Below are positions 9,580 to 17,741 of a DNA stretch of 64,000 nt, piece after piece. The notes under the pieces were generated by a model. It ran no database searches. It was not told where the DNA came from and saw nothing but the letters and a program-made list of their open reading frames with translations. The stretch is from Ensifer adhaerens (GTDB lineage Bacteria; Pseudomonadota; Alphaproteobacteria; Rhizobiales; Rhizobiaceae). Within the stretch, counting starts at the first letter, position 1. Every line of letters begins with the position of its first letter. The stretch is from contig NZ_CP118610.1 of the NCBI RefSeq assembly GCF_028993555.1, positions 62,001 through 126,000 of the forward strand. Reading direction: 5' to 3'. The translations under genes and the position numbers were made by a program.

Positions 9580-9975
9580 TCACTTGCGGCGCTCGGCGTC
9601 ATAACGCTCGCGGGCGGCGTCGAGTGTCCCGAAATGCGTTTCCGCCCAACGGTCGAGCACCAACAGGGTTTCGCTGAGCGACCGGCCGACCGGGCTCAGG
9701 CTGTATTCCACATGCGGCGGCACGGTCTTCTTGTCCTCGCGGATGACTAAGCCGTTTCGTTCCAGGTCCTTCAGCGTCTGAGTCAGCATCTTCTGCGAGA
9801 TGTCGCCGAGCCGACGCATCAGCGCGGCATTGCGCATCGGCCCTTCTTCGAGCGCCGAAATGAGCAGCATCGGCCACTTGCCGGCGATCAGCTCCAGCGC
9901 ATGGCGTGACGAACAGGTCGGATCGAAGACGTCGGGGACGGACATCGCGGGCGCTGGCTTGTCGGGATTTTCCAT
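9580..9975 (-). CDS. HxlR-family winged-helix transcriptional regulator
   Basis: 131 residues if started at ATG 9975 (MENPDKPAPAMSVPDVFDPT); an upstream ATG at 10002 would add nine residues but would leave little leader. The HxlR domain is clear: CSSRHALELIAGKWPMLLIS, then GDISQKMLTQTLKDLERNGL (recognition region) and the wing VPPHVEYSLSPVGRSL. One Cys precedes the DNA-binding region, and some HxlR members sense electrophiles or oxidants through such a residue. It is divergent from the SMR exporter gene, which is its probable target. Confidence 0.92.
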   Translation of the reverse strand: MENPDKPAPAMSVPDVFDPTCSSRHALELIAGKWPMLLISALEEGPMRNAALMRRLGDISQKMLTQTLKDLERNGLVIREDKKTVPPHVEYSLSPVGRSLSETLLVLDRWAETHFGTLDAARERYDAERRK

Positions 9976-9986
9976 AGTTACCAAAA

Positions 9987-10012
9987 GGTGCGTAATTGTC
10001 ATTCGGTGCCTA
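9987..10012. promoter_or_regulatory. Paired GGTGC(G/C)TA repeats between hxlR-type gene and SMR gene
   Basis: GGTGCGTA at 9987-9994 and GGTGCCTA at 10005-10012, spaced 18 bp start to start, in the divergent spacer. Possible operator half-sites for the HxlR regulator. Seen directly; function is inferred. Confidence 0.3.
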
Positions 10013-10058
10013 TGCTACCAGCTTGTTCGTCATGTGAGAATTCCAAACGGAGACGAAC

Positions 10059-10376
10059 ATGGCATGGATCATTCTAATAGCGGCGAGCCTGATCGAGATC
10101 GTCATGGGGCTGGCTCTGAAGTATGCGGAGGGCTGGACGAAACTGGTGCCGAGCGTGATCGGTATCACGGCGGCGCTCGGCAGCGTCTACCTCCTGACGA
10201 TCGCCATGCGCGATCTGCCGGCCGGCACCGCCTACGCCGCCTGGACCGGCATCGGCTCGGTTGGCATTACGGTGCTCGGCATCGTGCTCTTCGGCGACCC
10301 GGTCTCCTTCATGCGCGTCACCTGCATCGCGATGATCATCGTCGCTGTCGCCGGTCTTCGTTTCCTGGAAGCCTGA
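10059..10376 (+). CDS. SMR-family exporter, SugE/Gdx subtype
   Basis: 105 residues with four transmembrane helices. The conserved membrane glutamate is in TM1 (MAWIILIAASLIEIVMGLALKY, Glu13) and the SugE-type signature PAGTAYAAWTGIGSVGITVLGI is present near residues 55-75. SugE/Gdx proteins export guanidinium and some quaternary ammonium compounds by proton antiport as dual-topology dimers. Only one subunit is encoded here, which fits a homodimer. No guanidine riboswitch is visible in the short 5' region; control more likely comes from the divergent HxlR regulator. Confidence 0.92.
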   Translation: MAWIILIAASLIEIVMGLALKYAEGWTKLVPSVIGITAALGSVYLLTIAMRDLPAGTAYAAWTGIGSVGITVLGIVLFGDPVSFMRVTCIAMIIVAVAGLRFLEA

Positions 10377-10401
10377 GACCACATCGCCCGCACTGCTCAC
10401 G

Positions 10402-10435
10402 AAAAAAACGCCACGATAGGATCGCGGCGCTTTTT
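10402..10435. terminator. Bidirectional intrinsic terminator
   Basis: A-run, then CGCCaCGAT-agg-ATCGcGGCG, then T-run. It lies between the convergent SMR exporter and RNA helicase genes and can serve both. Confidence 0.75.
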
Positions 10436-10464
10436 GATTGTCTATGAACTCTGCCCGTGTCGGC

Positions 10465-12435
10465 TTAGCCCTGGCGGTTCTTGGCGTTGCCCTTCGGCTT
10501 GGTCTTGGGCTTGAAGCCGCCGTCCTTGCCGGCGTCCGGCTTGCCCTTCTTCTTGTTGCTCCAGGGCTTGTCGGCAGCCTTTGCCGGTGGACGGTCCTCG
10601 GTATAGGCCGGTCCCTCAGAGTAGCCGGCCTTCTTTTCGAACTTGCGCTTCGGCTTGAAGTCGCCGCGATCATCACCGCGTGCCGCATCGTCGGAATAGG
10701 GGCGCTTCTTGGCAAAGGCCGGCTTGTCCTTGGAGAAGCTCGGTTTGTCCTTGGAATAGCCAGGCTTTTCCTGCCTTTGCTGCGAAAGGTCCGGCGCACC
10801 GGCGAGCGGCTTCACGCGGATGCCCTTCTCCAGCATCTTGTCCTTGCCGATCGCCGACAGGAACCGTTCGGCGCCATCGGCGGTCATCTCGACGAAGGTT
10901 TCTTCCTGTTGCATGCGGATGGCGCCGATGTCGCGCTTCGTCAGCTTGCCGTGACGGCACAGCATCGGGATCAGCCAGCGCGGCTCGGCGCTCTGCTTGC
11001 GGCCGACGGACAGCGAGAACCAGCTGCCGTCGCTGAAATCCGCGCGCTCTGCGCCAAAATCCTCGCGCGGTGCACGGTCATCGCGTGGTGCGCGTTCGTC
11101 GCGGCGCGGCTTGGCGCCAACGGCAACCTCGATCAGGTCTTCCGGTGCCGAGCGGCCAGAACGGAACTGGCGCACGAAGGCGGCGGCCATCTGTTCAGCA
11201 CCGTGGCGCTCGAGAAGGGCCGCAACGATCGACTGTTCGTCCTCGCGGATCGGCTCGGCAAAGCTCGTGTCGGCAAGCAGGCGTTCGTCGTCACGCTGGC
11301 TGACCTCGTCGGCCGACGGTGGGCGTGCCCAGGTGGCGGTGATCCGGCCGCCGTCGAGCAGGCGCTCGGCCTTGCGCCGCTGGTTGACCGGCACGATCAG
11401 TGCGCTCACGCCCTTCTGGCCGGCACGTCCGGTACGGCCGCTCCGGTGAAGCAGCGTCTCGGAGTTGGTCGGCAGGTCGGCGTGAATGACCAGTTCCAGG
11501 CCAGGGAGGTCGATACCGCGTGCAGCAACGTCGGTCGCGATGCAGACGCGGGCGCGACCGTCGCGCATCGCCTGCAGCGCATGGGTGCGTTCGTTCTGGC
11601 TGAGCTCGCCCGACAGCGCCACCACCGAGAAACCGCGGTTGTTGAAGCGGGCCGTCAGATGGTTGACGGCGGCGCGGGTCGAACAGAAGACGATCGCGTT
11701 TCGAGCTTCATAGTAGCGCAGCACGTTGATGATCGCGTTTTCGCGATCGTTCGGAGCAACCGTCAGTGCGCGGTACTCGATGTCGACATGCTGCTTCTGT
11801 TCGGACGCGGTGCTGATGCGCACGGCGTCGCGCTGGTAGTTCTTGGCAAGCGTCGCGATCGACTTCGGCACGGTCGCCGAAAACATCAGCGTGCGGCGGT
11901 CTTCGGGAGACTCTTCAAGAATGAATTCGAGATCTTCGCGGAAGCCGAGGTCGAGCATCTCGTCGGCCTCATCGAGCACGATGGCACGCAGCGAGGAAAT
12001 GTCGAGCGAGTTGCGGCGGATATGGTCGCAAAGGCGGCCGGGCGTGCCGACGACGATGTGCGCGCCGCGTTCCAGCGCACGCTTCTCGGTGCGCATGTCC
12101 ATGCCGCCGACGCAGGAAGCAATGGTCGCGCCGGTTTCTCCGTAGAGCCATTCGAGTTCGCGCTTCACCTGCAGCGCCAGTTCCCGCGTCGGGGCGATCG
12201 CCAGCGCCAGCGGTGCGCCGGCCGAGCCGAAGCGGCGCTCGTCACCCAGCAAGGTTGGCGCGAGCGCAAGGCCGAAGGCGACCGTCTTGCCGGAACCGGT
12301 CTGCGCCGAGACCAGCGCGTCCCTGCCGGCCAGCTCCGGGTCGCGCATCGCCTTTTGAACCGGCGTCAATTCGTTGTAACCGCGTTTTGCCAACGCCTCG
12401 GCGATCGCAGGCGCGATCCCTTCGAACTCAGTCAT
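10465..12435 (-). CDS. DEAD-box ATP-dependent RNA helicase (DeaD/CsdA-like)
   Basis: 656 residues. Core motifs in order: Q motif region (NELTPVQKAM), Walker A SAQTGSGKTVAF, motif Ia PTRELALQVK, VGTPGRL, VLDEADEMLD, SAT in MFSATVPKS, and the second RecA domain with CIATDVAARGIDLPG and HRSGRTGRAGQKG. After residue 470 a DbpA-like RNA-binding fold is likely (SWFSLSVGRKQ...). The last ~120 residues are Lys/Arg-rich low-complexity sequence with repeated SKDKP units, a probable RNA-binding tail. Such helicases remodel rRNA and mRNA, often in the cold. Monocistronic by layout, ending at a shared terminator. Confidence 0.95.
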   Translation of the reverse strand: MTEFEGIAPAIAEALAKRGYNELTPVQKAMRDPELAGRDALVSAQTGSGKTVAFGLALAPTLLGDERRFGSAGAPLALAIAPTRELALQVKRELEWLYGETGATIASCVGGMDMRTEKRALERGAHIVVGTPGRLCDHIRRNSLDISSLRAIVLDEADEMLDLGFREDLEFILEESPEDRRTLMFSATVPKSIATLAKNYQRDAVRISTASEQKQHVDIEYRALTVAPNDRENAIINVLRYYEARNAIVFCSTRAAVNHLTARFNNRGFSVVALSGELSQNERTHALQAMRDGRARVCIATDVAARGIDLPGLELVIHADLPTNSETLLHRSGRTGRAGQKGVSALIVPVNQRRKAERLLDGGRITATWARPPSADEVSQRDDERLLADTSFAEPIREDEQSIVAALLERHGAEQMAAAFVRQFRSGRSAPEDLIEVAVGAKPRRDERAPRDDRAPREDFGAERADFSDGSWFSLSVGRKQSAEPRWLIPMLCRHGKLTKRDIGAIRMQQEETFVEMTADGAERFLSAIGKDKMLEKGIRVKPLAGAPDLSQQRQEKPGYSKDKPSFSKDKPAFAKKRPYSDDAARGDDRGDFKPKRKFEKKAGYSEGPAYTEDRPPAKAADKPWSNKKKGKPDAGKDGGFKPKTKPKGNAKNRQG

Positions 12436-12574
12436 ATCTTGTCTTTCGGATTTCGGTCGTCATGCCCAGGACGATCGGATCGTCATTGGCGCGAATTGCC
12501 GTGGCCAGCACGTCGCGGGCCTGTCATGGCGCGCTACATACGCGCTCGCACGGTTCTTGTACAGGGGCGAAGGG

Positions 12575-12958
12575 TCAGGGGCCGGGTTCGTCGCTGCGCG
12601 CGCCGAATTCATTGGGTCCCGGCTCGCCCGGCCACAGGCAAAGAGCGATGAAAACCACGGGGCTCAGGACAGGAATGAACAGGCAGAGCGAGAGCGGTCC
12701 GGGGTAGCCGATGTCGTGCAGACGCTTGATCGCCAGCACGGCGATCGAGGGCAGAGAGACGATCGCCGAGATGGCGAACGCCAGGGTCCAGAGGGTCAGC
12801 GCCGTCTCATGTTCTTCATTGGCAACCATCCTGGCGACGATGAAGCCGCCGATCAGGAACCAGAACAGCCAGGACAGGAAGAAGGGCAAGCGGCCGATGC
12901 GACCGGAGGGGCTGAAGAACAGCCAGATCATGCTCGGCTGCGGCCCCTCCGGTGTCAT
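12575..12958 (-). CDS. DUF805 membrane protein
   Basis: 127 residues. The DUF805 hallmarks are visible: an N-terminal WLFFSPSGRIGRLPFFLSWL segment and the IKRLHDIGYPGPLSLCLFIP motif, with three or four transmembrane helices. The function of the family is unknown. The gene starts 5 bp after the dapD stop on the same strand, so it is probably co-transcribed with dapD. Nothing in the sequence ties it to lysine synthesis. Confidence 0.88.
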   Translation of the reverse strand: MTPEGPQPSMIWLFFSPSGRIGRLPFFLSWLFWFLIGGFIVARMVANEEHETALTLWTLAFAISAIVSLPSIAVLAIKRLHDIGYPGPLSLCLFIPVLSPVVFIALCLWPGEPGPNEFGARSDEPGP

Positions 12959-12963
12959 CGAAA

Positions 12964-13821
12964 TCAGTCCCGAAGCAGTTCGTTGATGCCGGTCTTGGAG
13001 CGGGTCTTTTCATCGACACGCTTGACGATGACGGCGCAATAGAGGTTCGGTGCCGGCTGGCCGTTGCCCATCGTCGAGCCGGAAGGCATGGAGCCTGCGA
13101 CGACGACGGAATAGGGCGGCACTTCGCCATAGGTCACTTCGCCGGTGGCGCGGTCGACGATCTTGGTAGACTTGCCGATGAAGACGCCCATGCCGAGGAC
13201 CGAGCCCTCGCGCACGATGCAGCCTTCGACGACTTCCGAGCGGGCGCCGATGAAGCAATTGTCCTCAATGATCGTCGGTCCGGCCTGCATCGGCTCCAGT
13301 ACGCCGCCGATGCCGACGCCGCCCGAAAGGTGCACGTGTTTGCCGATCTGAGCGCAGGAGCCGACGGTCGCCCAGGTATCGACCATCGTGCCTTCGCCGA
13401 CATAGGCGCCGAGGTTGACGAAGGACGGCATCAGGATCGCGTTGGGGGCGATATAGGCCGAGCGGCGCACGACGCAGTTCGGTACGGCGCGGAAGCCGGC
13501 CTTCTCGAATTCGTTGACGCTCCAGCCGTCGAACTTCGACGGAACCTTGTCCCACCAGACGGACTGGCCAGGTCCACCCTTGACGATTTCCATCGGGTTA
13601 AGGCGGAAGGAGAGCAGCACCGCCTTCTTCAGCCATTGATTGACCGTCCACACGCCATCCTCGCCGCGCTGGGCAACCCGGACCTTGCCGCTGTCGAGCA
13701 GATTGAGCGCCGTCTCGACGGCATCGCGCACTGCGCCGCGCGTTCCGGTGTTCACGGAATCGCGGTCTTCAAAGGCGGTCTCGATCGTCTGCGACAGGGA
13801 GGTGAGGTCGTGGTTCGTCAT
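12964..13821 (-). CDS. dapD: 2,3,4,5-tetrahydropyridine-2,6-dicarboxylate N-succinyltransferase
   Basis: 285 residues, the usual length. It transfers succinyl from succinyl-CoA to tetrahydrodipicolinate, the step that feeds the DapE branch of DAP/lysine synthesis. The left-handed beta-helix hexapeptide repeats are obvious from about residue 110 ([57 protein letters not shown]). The N-terminus [20 protein letters not shown] is typical. An intergenic palindromic element lies about 40 bp upstream. Confidence 0.97.
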   Translation of the reverse strand: MTNHDLTSLSQTIETAFEDRDSVNTGTRGAVRDAVETALNLLDSGKVRVAQRGEDGVWTVNQWLKKAVLLSFRLNPMEIVKGGPGQSVWWDKVPSKFDGWSVNEFEKAGFRAVPNCVVRRSAYIAPNAILMPSFVNLGAYVGEGTMVDTWATVGSCAQIGKHVHLSGGVGIGGVLEPMQAGPTIIEDNCFIGARSEVVEGCIVREGSVLGMGVFIGKSTKIVDRATGEVTYGEVPPYSVVVAGSMPSGSTMGNGQPAPNLYCAVIVKRVDEKTRSKTGINELLRD

Positions 13822-13863
13822 CGGAATTCCTTAAAGTTCGGCGGTTATCCTGCGAAAGCTCTA

Positions 13864-13967
13864 CTGCATAATTCCTCAAATCGGAATCGATTTAAGGACA
13901 AAAATATGCAGCAGAGCTAGGTGCTGCAGCGATCTTGACACGTCCTGGCGGACGGGCGGTGCTGTAG
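13864..13967. repeat. RIME-like palindromic intergenic element, copy 1
   Basis: About 104 bp made of two imperfect palindromes: a first one bounded by CTGCATAATTCC and AAAATATGCAGCA, then one bounded by CTGCAGCGAT and GCGGTGCTGTAG. Copies 15092-15198 and 57445-57547 have the same plan. The architecture matches my recollection of the Rhizobium-specific intergenic mosaic element (two large palindromes, about 108 bp); the name is from memory. This copy lies in the 366-bp gene-free stretch 13822-14187 between dapD and the LOG gene. A half-copy-like CTACAGCGCCGCGC block follows near 14046, and I see no other gene there. Confidence 0.75.
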
Positions 13968-14187
13968 AACGCAATCCTGAAAAGTTGAAGGGCTTTTCAG
14001 GCCGATGCGCTTGCCCGGGGTTGGCAAATCCGGGCGATTCCTGCACTACAGCGCCGCGCACCCGTTCGGGCGCGCAAGGGGCGCGCAGCGCATTGGTGCG
14101 CTTGCGACCTTCATGACCGAGGATTGAGGATAGGACGCGTCTGGACGAGATGCCGATTGTCCGGAACGCGACGGGAAAGACGACACG

Positions 14188-15087
14188 ATGGCACGCATGA
14201 AGAAGCGCGCACTGCGCCGCAAGGACGGGGTCTGGGATCCACTGGCCGACAGCTCGCAGAGCCGGCAACGCGCACAGACCGTTCCGCTTACGCCGCAATC
14301 GGCTTCGCCTTCCTACCGTCTCGCCTATATCGACGACGATTTTCTCTGCCGCGAGGAGTTGCGCCCGATCCGGCTGCAGCTTGAGCTGCTGAAGACCGAA
14401 ATGATGCTGGAAGAGCGCGGCATCAACTCGACCGTGGTGATGTTCGGCGGCGCCCGCATCCCCGAGCCCGGCGGCGATGCCTGGGCGGCAAAGAATGAGA
14501 CGCAGCGCAAGAACCTCGAAGCGGCCTCGGTCTATTACGAAGAAGCGCGCAAGTTCGCGCGGATCTGCTCCGAACATTCCGCCAAGCTCGGCCACAAGGA
14601 ATATGTCGTCGTCACCGGCGGCGGACCGGGCGTAATGGAGGCGGGCAACCGCGGCGCCGATGATGTCGGTGCGCCGTCGATCGGCCTCAACATCGTGCTG
14701 CCGCATGAGCAGGCGCCGAACCGTTTCGTGACGCCCGAACTGTCGTTCAATTTCCATTACTTCGCCATCCGCAAGATGCATTTCCTCTTGCGCGCCAAGG
14801 CCGTCACCGTTTTCCCCGGTGGCTTCGGCACGCTCGATGAGCTCTTTGAAACGATGACGCTGATGCAGACCGGACGCCTGGCGCTGGTGCCGCTCATCCT
14901 CTTCGGCGAAAAGTTCTGGCGCTCGATCGTGAACTTCGAAGCGCTGGCCGAGTTTGGCACGATCGCACCCAATGACATCGATCTGGTGCAGTTCGTCGAA
15001 ACGGCTGATGAGGCCTGGGAGATCATTTCCCGCTTCTACGAAACCGTCGATCCGAAGTCGGTGCCGATGGCGAACGGGCGGCGTTAA
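14188..15087 (+). CDS. LOG-family protein (putative nucleotide 5'-monophosphate phosphoribohydrolase)
   Basis: 299 residues. Both LOG/TIGR00730 signatures are present: GGGPGVMEAGNRGA (about residue 149) and PGGFGTLDELFETM (about residue 209). LOG enzymes cleave the ribose 5'-phosphate from cytokinin-type or other nucleoside monophosphates. This protein is longer than classical LOG proteins (about 190-220 residues), with ~90 extra N-terminal residues including a basic start (MARMKKRALRRKDG). The true substrate is uncertain. Start chosen at ATG 14188 with GGGAAAGACGACACG in front. It stands alone between two palindromic elements. Confidence 0.88.
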   Translation: MARMKKRALRRKDGVWDPLADSSQSRQRAQTVPLTPQSASPSYRLAYIDDDFLCREELRPIRLQLELLKTEMMLEERGINSTVVMFGGARIPEPGGDAWAAKNETQRKNLEAASVYYEEARKFARICSEHSAKLGHKEYVVVTGGGPGVMEAGNRGADDVGAPSIGLNIVLPHEQAPNRFVTPELSFNFHYFAIRKMHFLLRAKAVTVFPGGFGTLDELFETMTLMQTGRLALVPLILFGEKFWRSIVNFEALAEFGTIAPNDIDLVQFVETADEAWEIISRFYETVDPKSVPMANGRR

Positions 15088-15091
15088 CGCT

Positions 15092-15198
15092 TGCAGCATG
15101 TCTCCTTAAATCGACTTCGATTTCCAGGACGAAGGCATGCAGCAAAACAAACAGCGACTGCGACCTTTGCGCGTCTGATAGGACGCGCGGCGCTGTAG
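15092..15198. repeat. RIME-like palindromic intergenic element, copy 2
   Basis: About 107 bp immediately after the LOG gene stop. The first palindrome runs from TTGCAGCATGTCTCCTTAAA to GAAGGCATGCAGCA, and the second contains GCGCGTCTGATAGGACGCGC and ends GCGCTGTAG. Same layout as the copies at 13864 and 57445. Confidence 0.75.
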
Positions 15199-15211
15199 CC
15201 TTCGCCGGATG

Positions 15212-15260
15212 AAACGAAGACGCCGTGCACCATAGCTGGTGCACGGCGTCTTCGTTTTTT
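15212..15260 (+). terminator. Very strong intrinsic terminator
   Basis: Perfect 20-bp stem (AACGAAGACGCCGTGCACCA and its complement) with a 4-base loop TAGC, followed by TTTTTT. It sits downstream of the LOG gene, after the palindromic element, and can stop that transcript. The next bases are a G8 run and a T5 run. Confidence 0.85.
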
Positions 15261-15282
15261 GGGGGGGGCTTTTTGGAGTTCA

Positions 15283-15322
15283 CGCCTCCCCCCGGCATCG
15301 CGTCCGATGCGAGGGGGAGGCG
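15283..15322. repeat. Long inverted repeat between LOG and EF-hand genes
   Basis: CGCCTCCCCC pairs with GGGGGAGGCG, and the inner bases GGCATCG/CGATGC extend the stem. It is about 50 bp beyond the EF-hand gene stop (minus strand) and may act as its 3' structure. No gene is visible in 15088-15373. Confidence 0.6.
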
Positions 15323-15373
15323 CCACGCAGACGACACGCCCTACCGGGCGGGAGAGGGTGCCGCCATCCGGAT

Positions 15374-15898
15374 TCAGATCTTCTTGGTGAAGTCGGCTGC
15401 GTCGATGACGCCGTCGCCATTCTTGTCGTGTCGCTTGAACATGGCCTCGGCGGCGCTCGCAACCTCGCTGGTGCTCAGGGAGCCGTTGCCGTCGGTGTCG
15501 ACGCGCTTGAAGGCTTTCGGTCGCAGACCCGGCAGCATGGCGGGGTGAACTTCCTTGAGCTTGGCAAGGGCCGTTTCGCGCTCGGCGCCGGTCTTGTCCT
15601 TGGCCTCCTTCCAGGCCTTGCGTGCGTCGCGGAAGGCTTCGCGTTTTGCGTTCATCTCATCCGCGCTGATCTGGCCATCACCATTGGTGTCGAATGTCTT
15701 AAAGTTGGTGGTGATCTGCGCCTTGAACTCGGCGAGCGAAACCTTCTGGTCCTTGTCGCTGTCGAGCCGCTGGATCATGCGCTCGGCCCGCTGTTCCGGC
15801 GTCAGCTTTTCGCGCGCTGCAAAGGAGGGAGCGGCCATTCCGGTGACGGCAACGGCGAGCGCGGTCACACCGAGGATCAGGTTCTTTTTCGGCATCAT
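15374..15898 (-). CDS. Exported EF-hand calcium-binding protein
   Basis: 174 residues. The signal peptide is MMPKKNLILGVTALAVAVTGMA with likely cleavage near PSFAA. Four EF-hand loops are readable: DSDKDQKVSLAEF, DTNGDGQISADE, DTDGNGSLSTSE and DKNGDGVIDAAD. The second and fourth fit the calcium-ligand pattern best. The middle (about residues 85-115) is a charged helical linker. Such proteins are periplasmic calcium buffers or sensors in proteobacteria, but no partner can be named from context. Two long palindromes lie just downstream. Confidence 0.9.
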   Translation of the reverse strand: MMPKKNLILGVTALAVAVTGMAAPSFAAREKLTPEQRAERMIQRLDSDKDQKVSLAEFKAQITTNFKTFDTNGDGQISADEMNAKREAFRDARKAWKEAKDKTGAERETALAKLKEVHPAMLPGLRPKAFKRVDTDGNGSLSTSEVASAAEAMFKRHDKNGDGVIDAADFTKKI

Positions 15899-16022
15899 GC
15901 TTCCTTTCGGTCGGGTTGTCCCTGATCGAAAGGATAGACGTCGGCGCCGGCCTTACCAGTTAAACTTTTGTAATTTAAGTCATTGGCCGGAAAGAGGTTT
16001 TTTGCCGGCCAAATTGTGACGG

Positions 16023-16736
16023 TCAGACATTTGAGAGGACGTTGCGCAGGAAGCGGGTGAGGTCCTCAGTCACGTAGTCGATCTGCTCGTCGGTATCGTT
16101 CGACTTCTCCCAGGACTCCGCAAATGTGTATTCGAGGTTCTGCGGGACCAGCAGCACCGTCTTCATGCCGAGCGCCTTCGGCACCAGGAGGTTGCGCGGC
16201 AAGTCCTCGAACATCACGGCATTCCGGGTGTCGACCCGGTGCAGGCTCATGAACTTGTCATAGGTTTCACCAGCCGGCTTCGGCACGAAATCGGCCGCGA
16301 CGATGTCGAAGATGTCGTCGAAATGGTCGAGGATCCCGAGCGCGCGCGCGGTCATCTGCGCATGCGCGACACTGCCGTTGGTGAAGATGAACTTGCGGCC
16401 GGGAAGCGCCTTGATGGCCTCGCCGAGTGCCGGGTCGGCCGGAACGATCGAATAGTCGATCGCATGCGCCTGCTCGAGGAACTCGTTCGGGTCGATGCCG
16501 TGATGGATCATCAGGCCTTTGAGCGTCGTGCCGTGGTCGCGGTAGTAGTCTTTCTGCAGCTTCTTCGCATCGGCCGGGTCCAGCGACAAGAGCTTCGCCA
16601 CATAGGCCGTCATGTTGCGGTCGATTTGCGCAAACAGGTTGACGTGGTGCGGATAGAGCGTGTTGTCGAGGTCGAACACCCAGTCGGTGACATGGGCGAA
16701 GTCGGAATGGTTCGGCAGGCGGTCGAGCTTTTTCAT
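16023..16736 (-). CDS. HAD-family pyrimidine 5'-nucleotidase-like hydrolase
   Basis: 237 residues from ATG at 16736 (MKKLDRLPNHSDFAHVTDWV); the open frame extends far upstream but that part is antisense to the neighbour. HAD motif I is VFDLDNTLYP (nucleophile Asp and general acid Asp), motif II is FIFTNGS, and the Lys/acidic motifs follow in DFVPKPAGETYDKF and AVMFEDLPRNL. The DLDNTLYP form and length fit the Sdt1/YjjG-like pyrimidine 5'-nucleotidase subfamily. It dephosphorylates small phosphoesters; the precise substrate is inferred. Divergent from the desaturase gene. Confidence 0.9.
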   Translation of the reverse strand: MKKLDRLPNHSDFAHVTDWVFDLDNTLYPHHVNLFAQIDRNMTAYVAKLLSLDPADAKKLQKDYYRDHGTTLKGLMIHHGIDPNEFLEQAHAIDYSIVPADPALGEAIKALPGRKFIFTNGSVAHAQMTARALGILDHFDDIFDIVAADFVPKPAGETYDKFMSLHRVDTRNAVMFEDLPRNLLVPKALGMKTVLLVPQNLEYTFAESWEKSNDTDEQIDYVTEDLTRFLRNVLSNV

Positions 16737-16892
16737 GATCGCCTTATGACATGGGGAAAGGTGGCGGCAAATGAGAAAAATGCAAATCGCCGTTCGGGCC
16801 GCAATGTTGGCGCATAGAATTCCACTTTGAATTGTCAAACCGGCGTGGCATCTTCCGGCACGCGGTTTTGGCTCGGGGGAAAACAGGTGCCA

Positions 16893-17684
16893 ATGTCGGA
16901 CGAACTTTTCTATCTGCTGTTTCTGTTCGGATTCTACTCGTTCACCGTCGTGACCTATTTCGCGCTCGGCTACGGCATCACCTGGCTCAACGAGCGCAAT
17001 CCCGAGCGAAAGATCCAGAAGGGACGCGGCTCCGACAAGCGGCGCAAGGCCGAGATCCGCCAGAGCCTGGCATCGATGTTCAGCGCCTGCCTGCCGCTGA
17101 CGATCGGTCTCTATGCGCAGCAGAAAGGCTGGGCGCCGGCACCCTGGGATTTCAGCTGGTGGTGGGCCGTGCCGCTCTTCGTGCTCAGCATGATCCTCTA
17201 CGATGCCTGGTTCTATTTCATGCACCGGCTGCTGCACACCAAGTGGCTCTATCCGCTGCACGCCCTGCATCACAAAAGCGTCGCGCCGACGATCTGGAGC
17301 ACCTATTCGGAAGATGTCTTCGACAACTTCCTGCTTCAGAGCTTTTCCGCCGTCGTCGTTTTCGTCGTGCCGTTTCCTCCGGCGATCCTCATCGGGCATA
17401 GGCTGTTCGAGCATTTCAACGGCATGATCGGGCATTGCGGCTTCGAGTACTTCGCCACGTCGACGGCCCGTTATCCGTCTCCCCTGTTGTGCACGACTTT
17501 TCATGACCAGCATCATTCAGGCTTCAAATATAACTACGCCAACTATTTCTCGTTCTGGGATCGTGTGCTCGGCACGCTCGCGCCCAACTACGATCAGCGC
17601 GTGAAGACGTTTGAGGACGAGGCACCGCGGATCACGGTCAGTCCGTCCGTTGTGCTTGCCGAGGCCCGGGAAAAGGCGGACTGA
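16893..17684 (+). CDS. Sterol desaturase / fatty acid hydroxylase superfamily membrane enzyme
   Basis: 263 residues from ATG at 16893 (MSDELFYLLFLFGFYSFTVV); in-frame GTG 16887 and ATG 16827 are alternatives. The three di-iron histidine clusters are visible: HRLLH, HALHH and HDQHH, set among four or so transmembrane helices. Members hydroxylate or desaturate lipid-like substrates using O2. In rhizobia comparable proteins modify ornithine lipids or carotenoid/hopanoid-type lipids, but the substrate cannot be assigned here. Divergent from the HAD gene and 57 bp ahead of a DMT transporter, so the two may be co-expressed. Confidence 0.88.
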   Translation: MSDELFYLLFLFGFYSFTVVTYFALGYGITWLNERNPERKIQKGRGSDKRRKAEIRQSLASMFSACLPLTIGLYAQQKGWAPAPWDFSWWWAVPLFVLSMILYDAWFYFMHRLLHTKWLYPLHALHHKSVAPTIWSTYSEDVFDNFLLQSFSAVVVFVVPFPPAILIGHRLFEHFNGMIGHCGFEYFATSTARYPSPLLCTTFHDQHHSGFKYNYANYFSFWDRVLGTLAPNYDQRVKTFEDEAPRITVSPSVVLAEAREKAD

Positions 17685-17741
17685 AACGCTGGAGGGCGCG
17701 GGGCCTTGGCAATGCCTCGAGCCGCGTGCTAGCTCGCAGCC

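Noticed and set aside
10438..12651. 737-codon open frame on the plus strand
   Set aside because: Antisense to the DEAD-box helicase, whose motifs are all intact.
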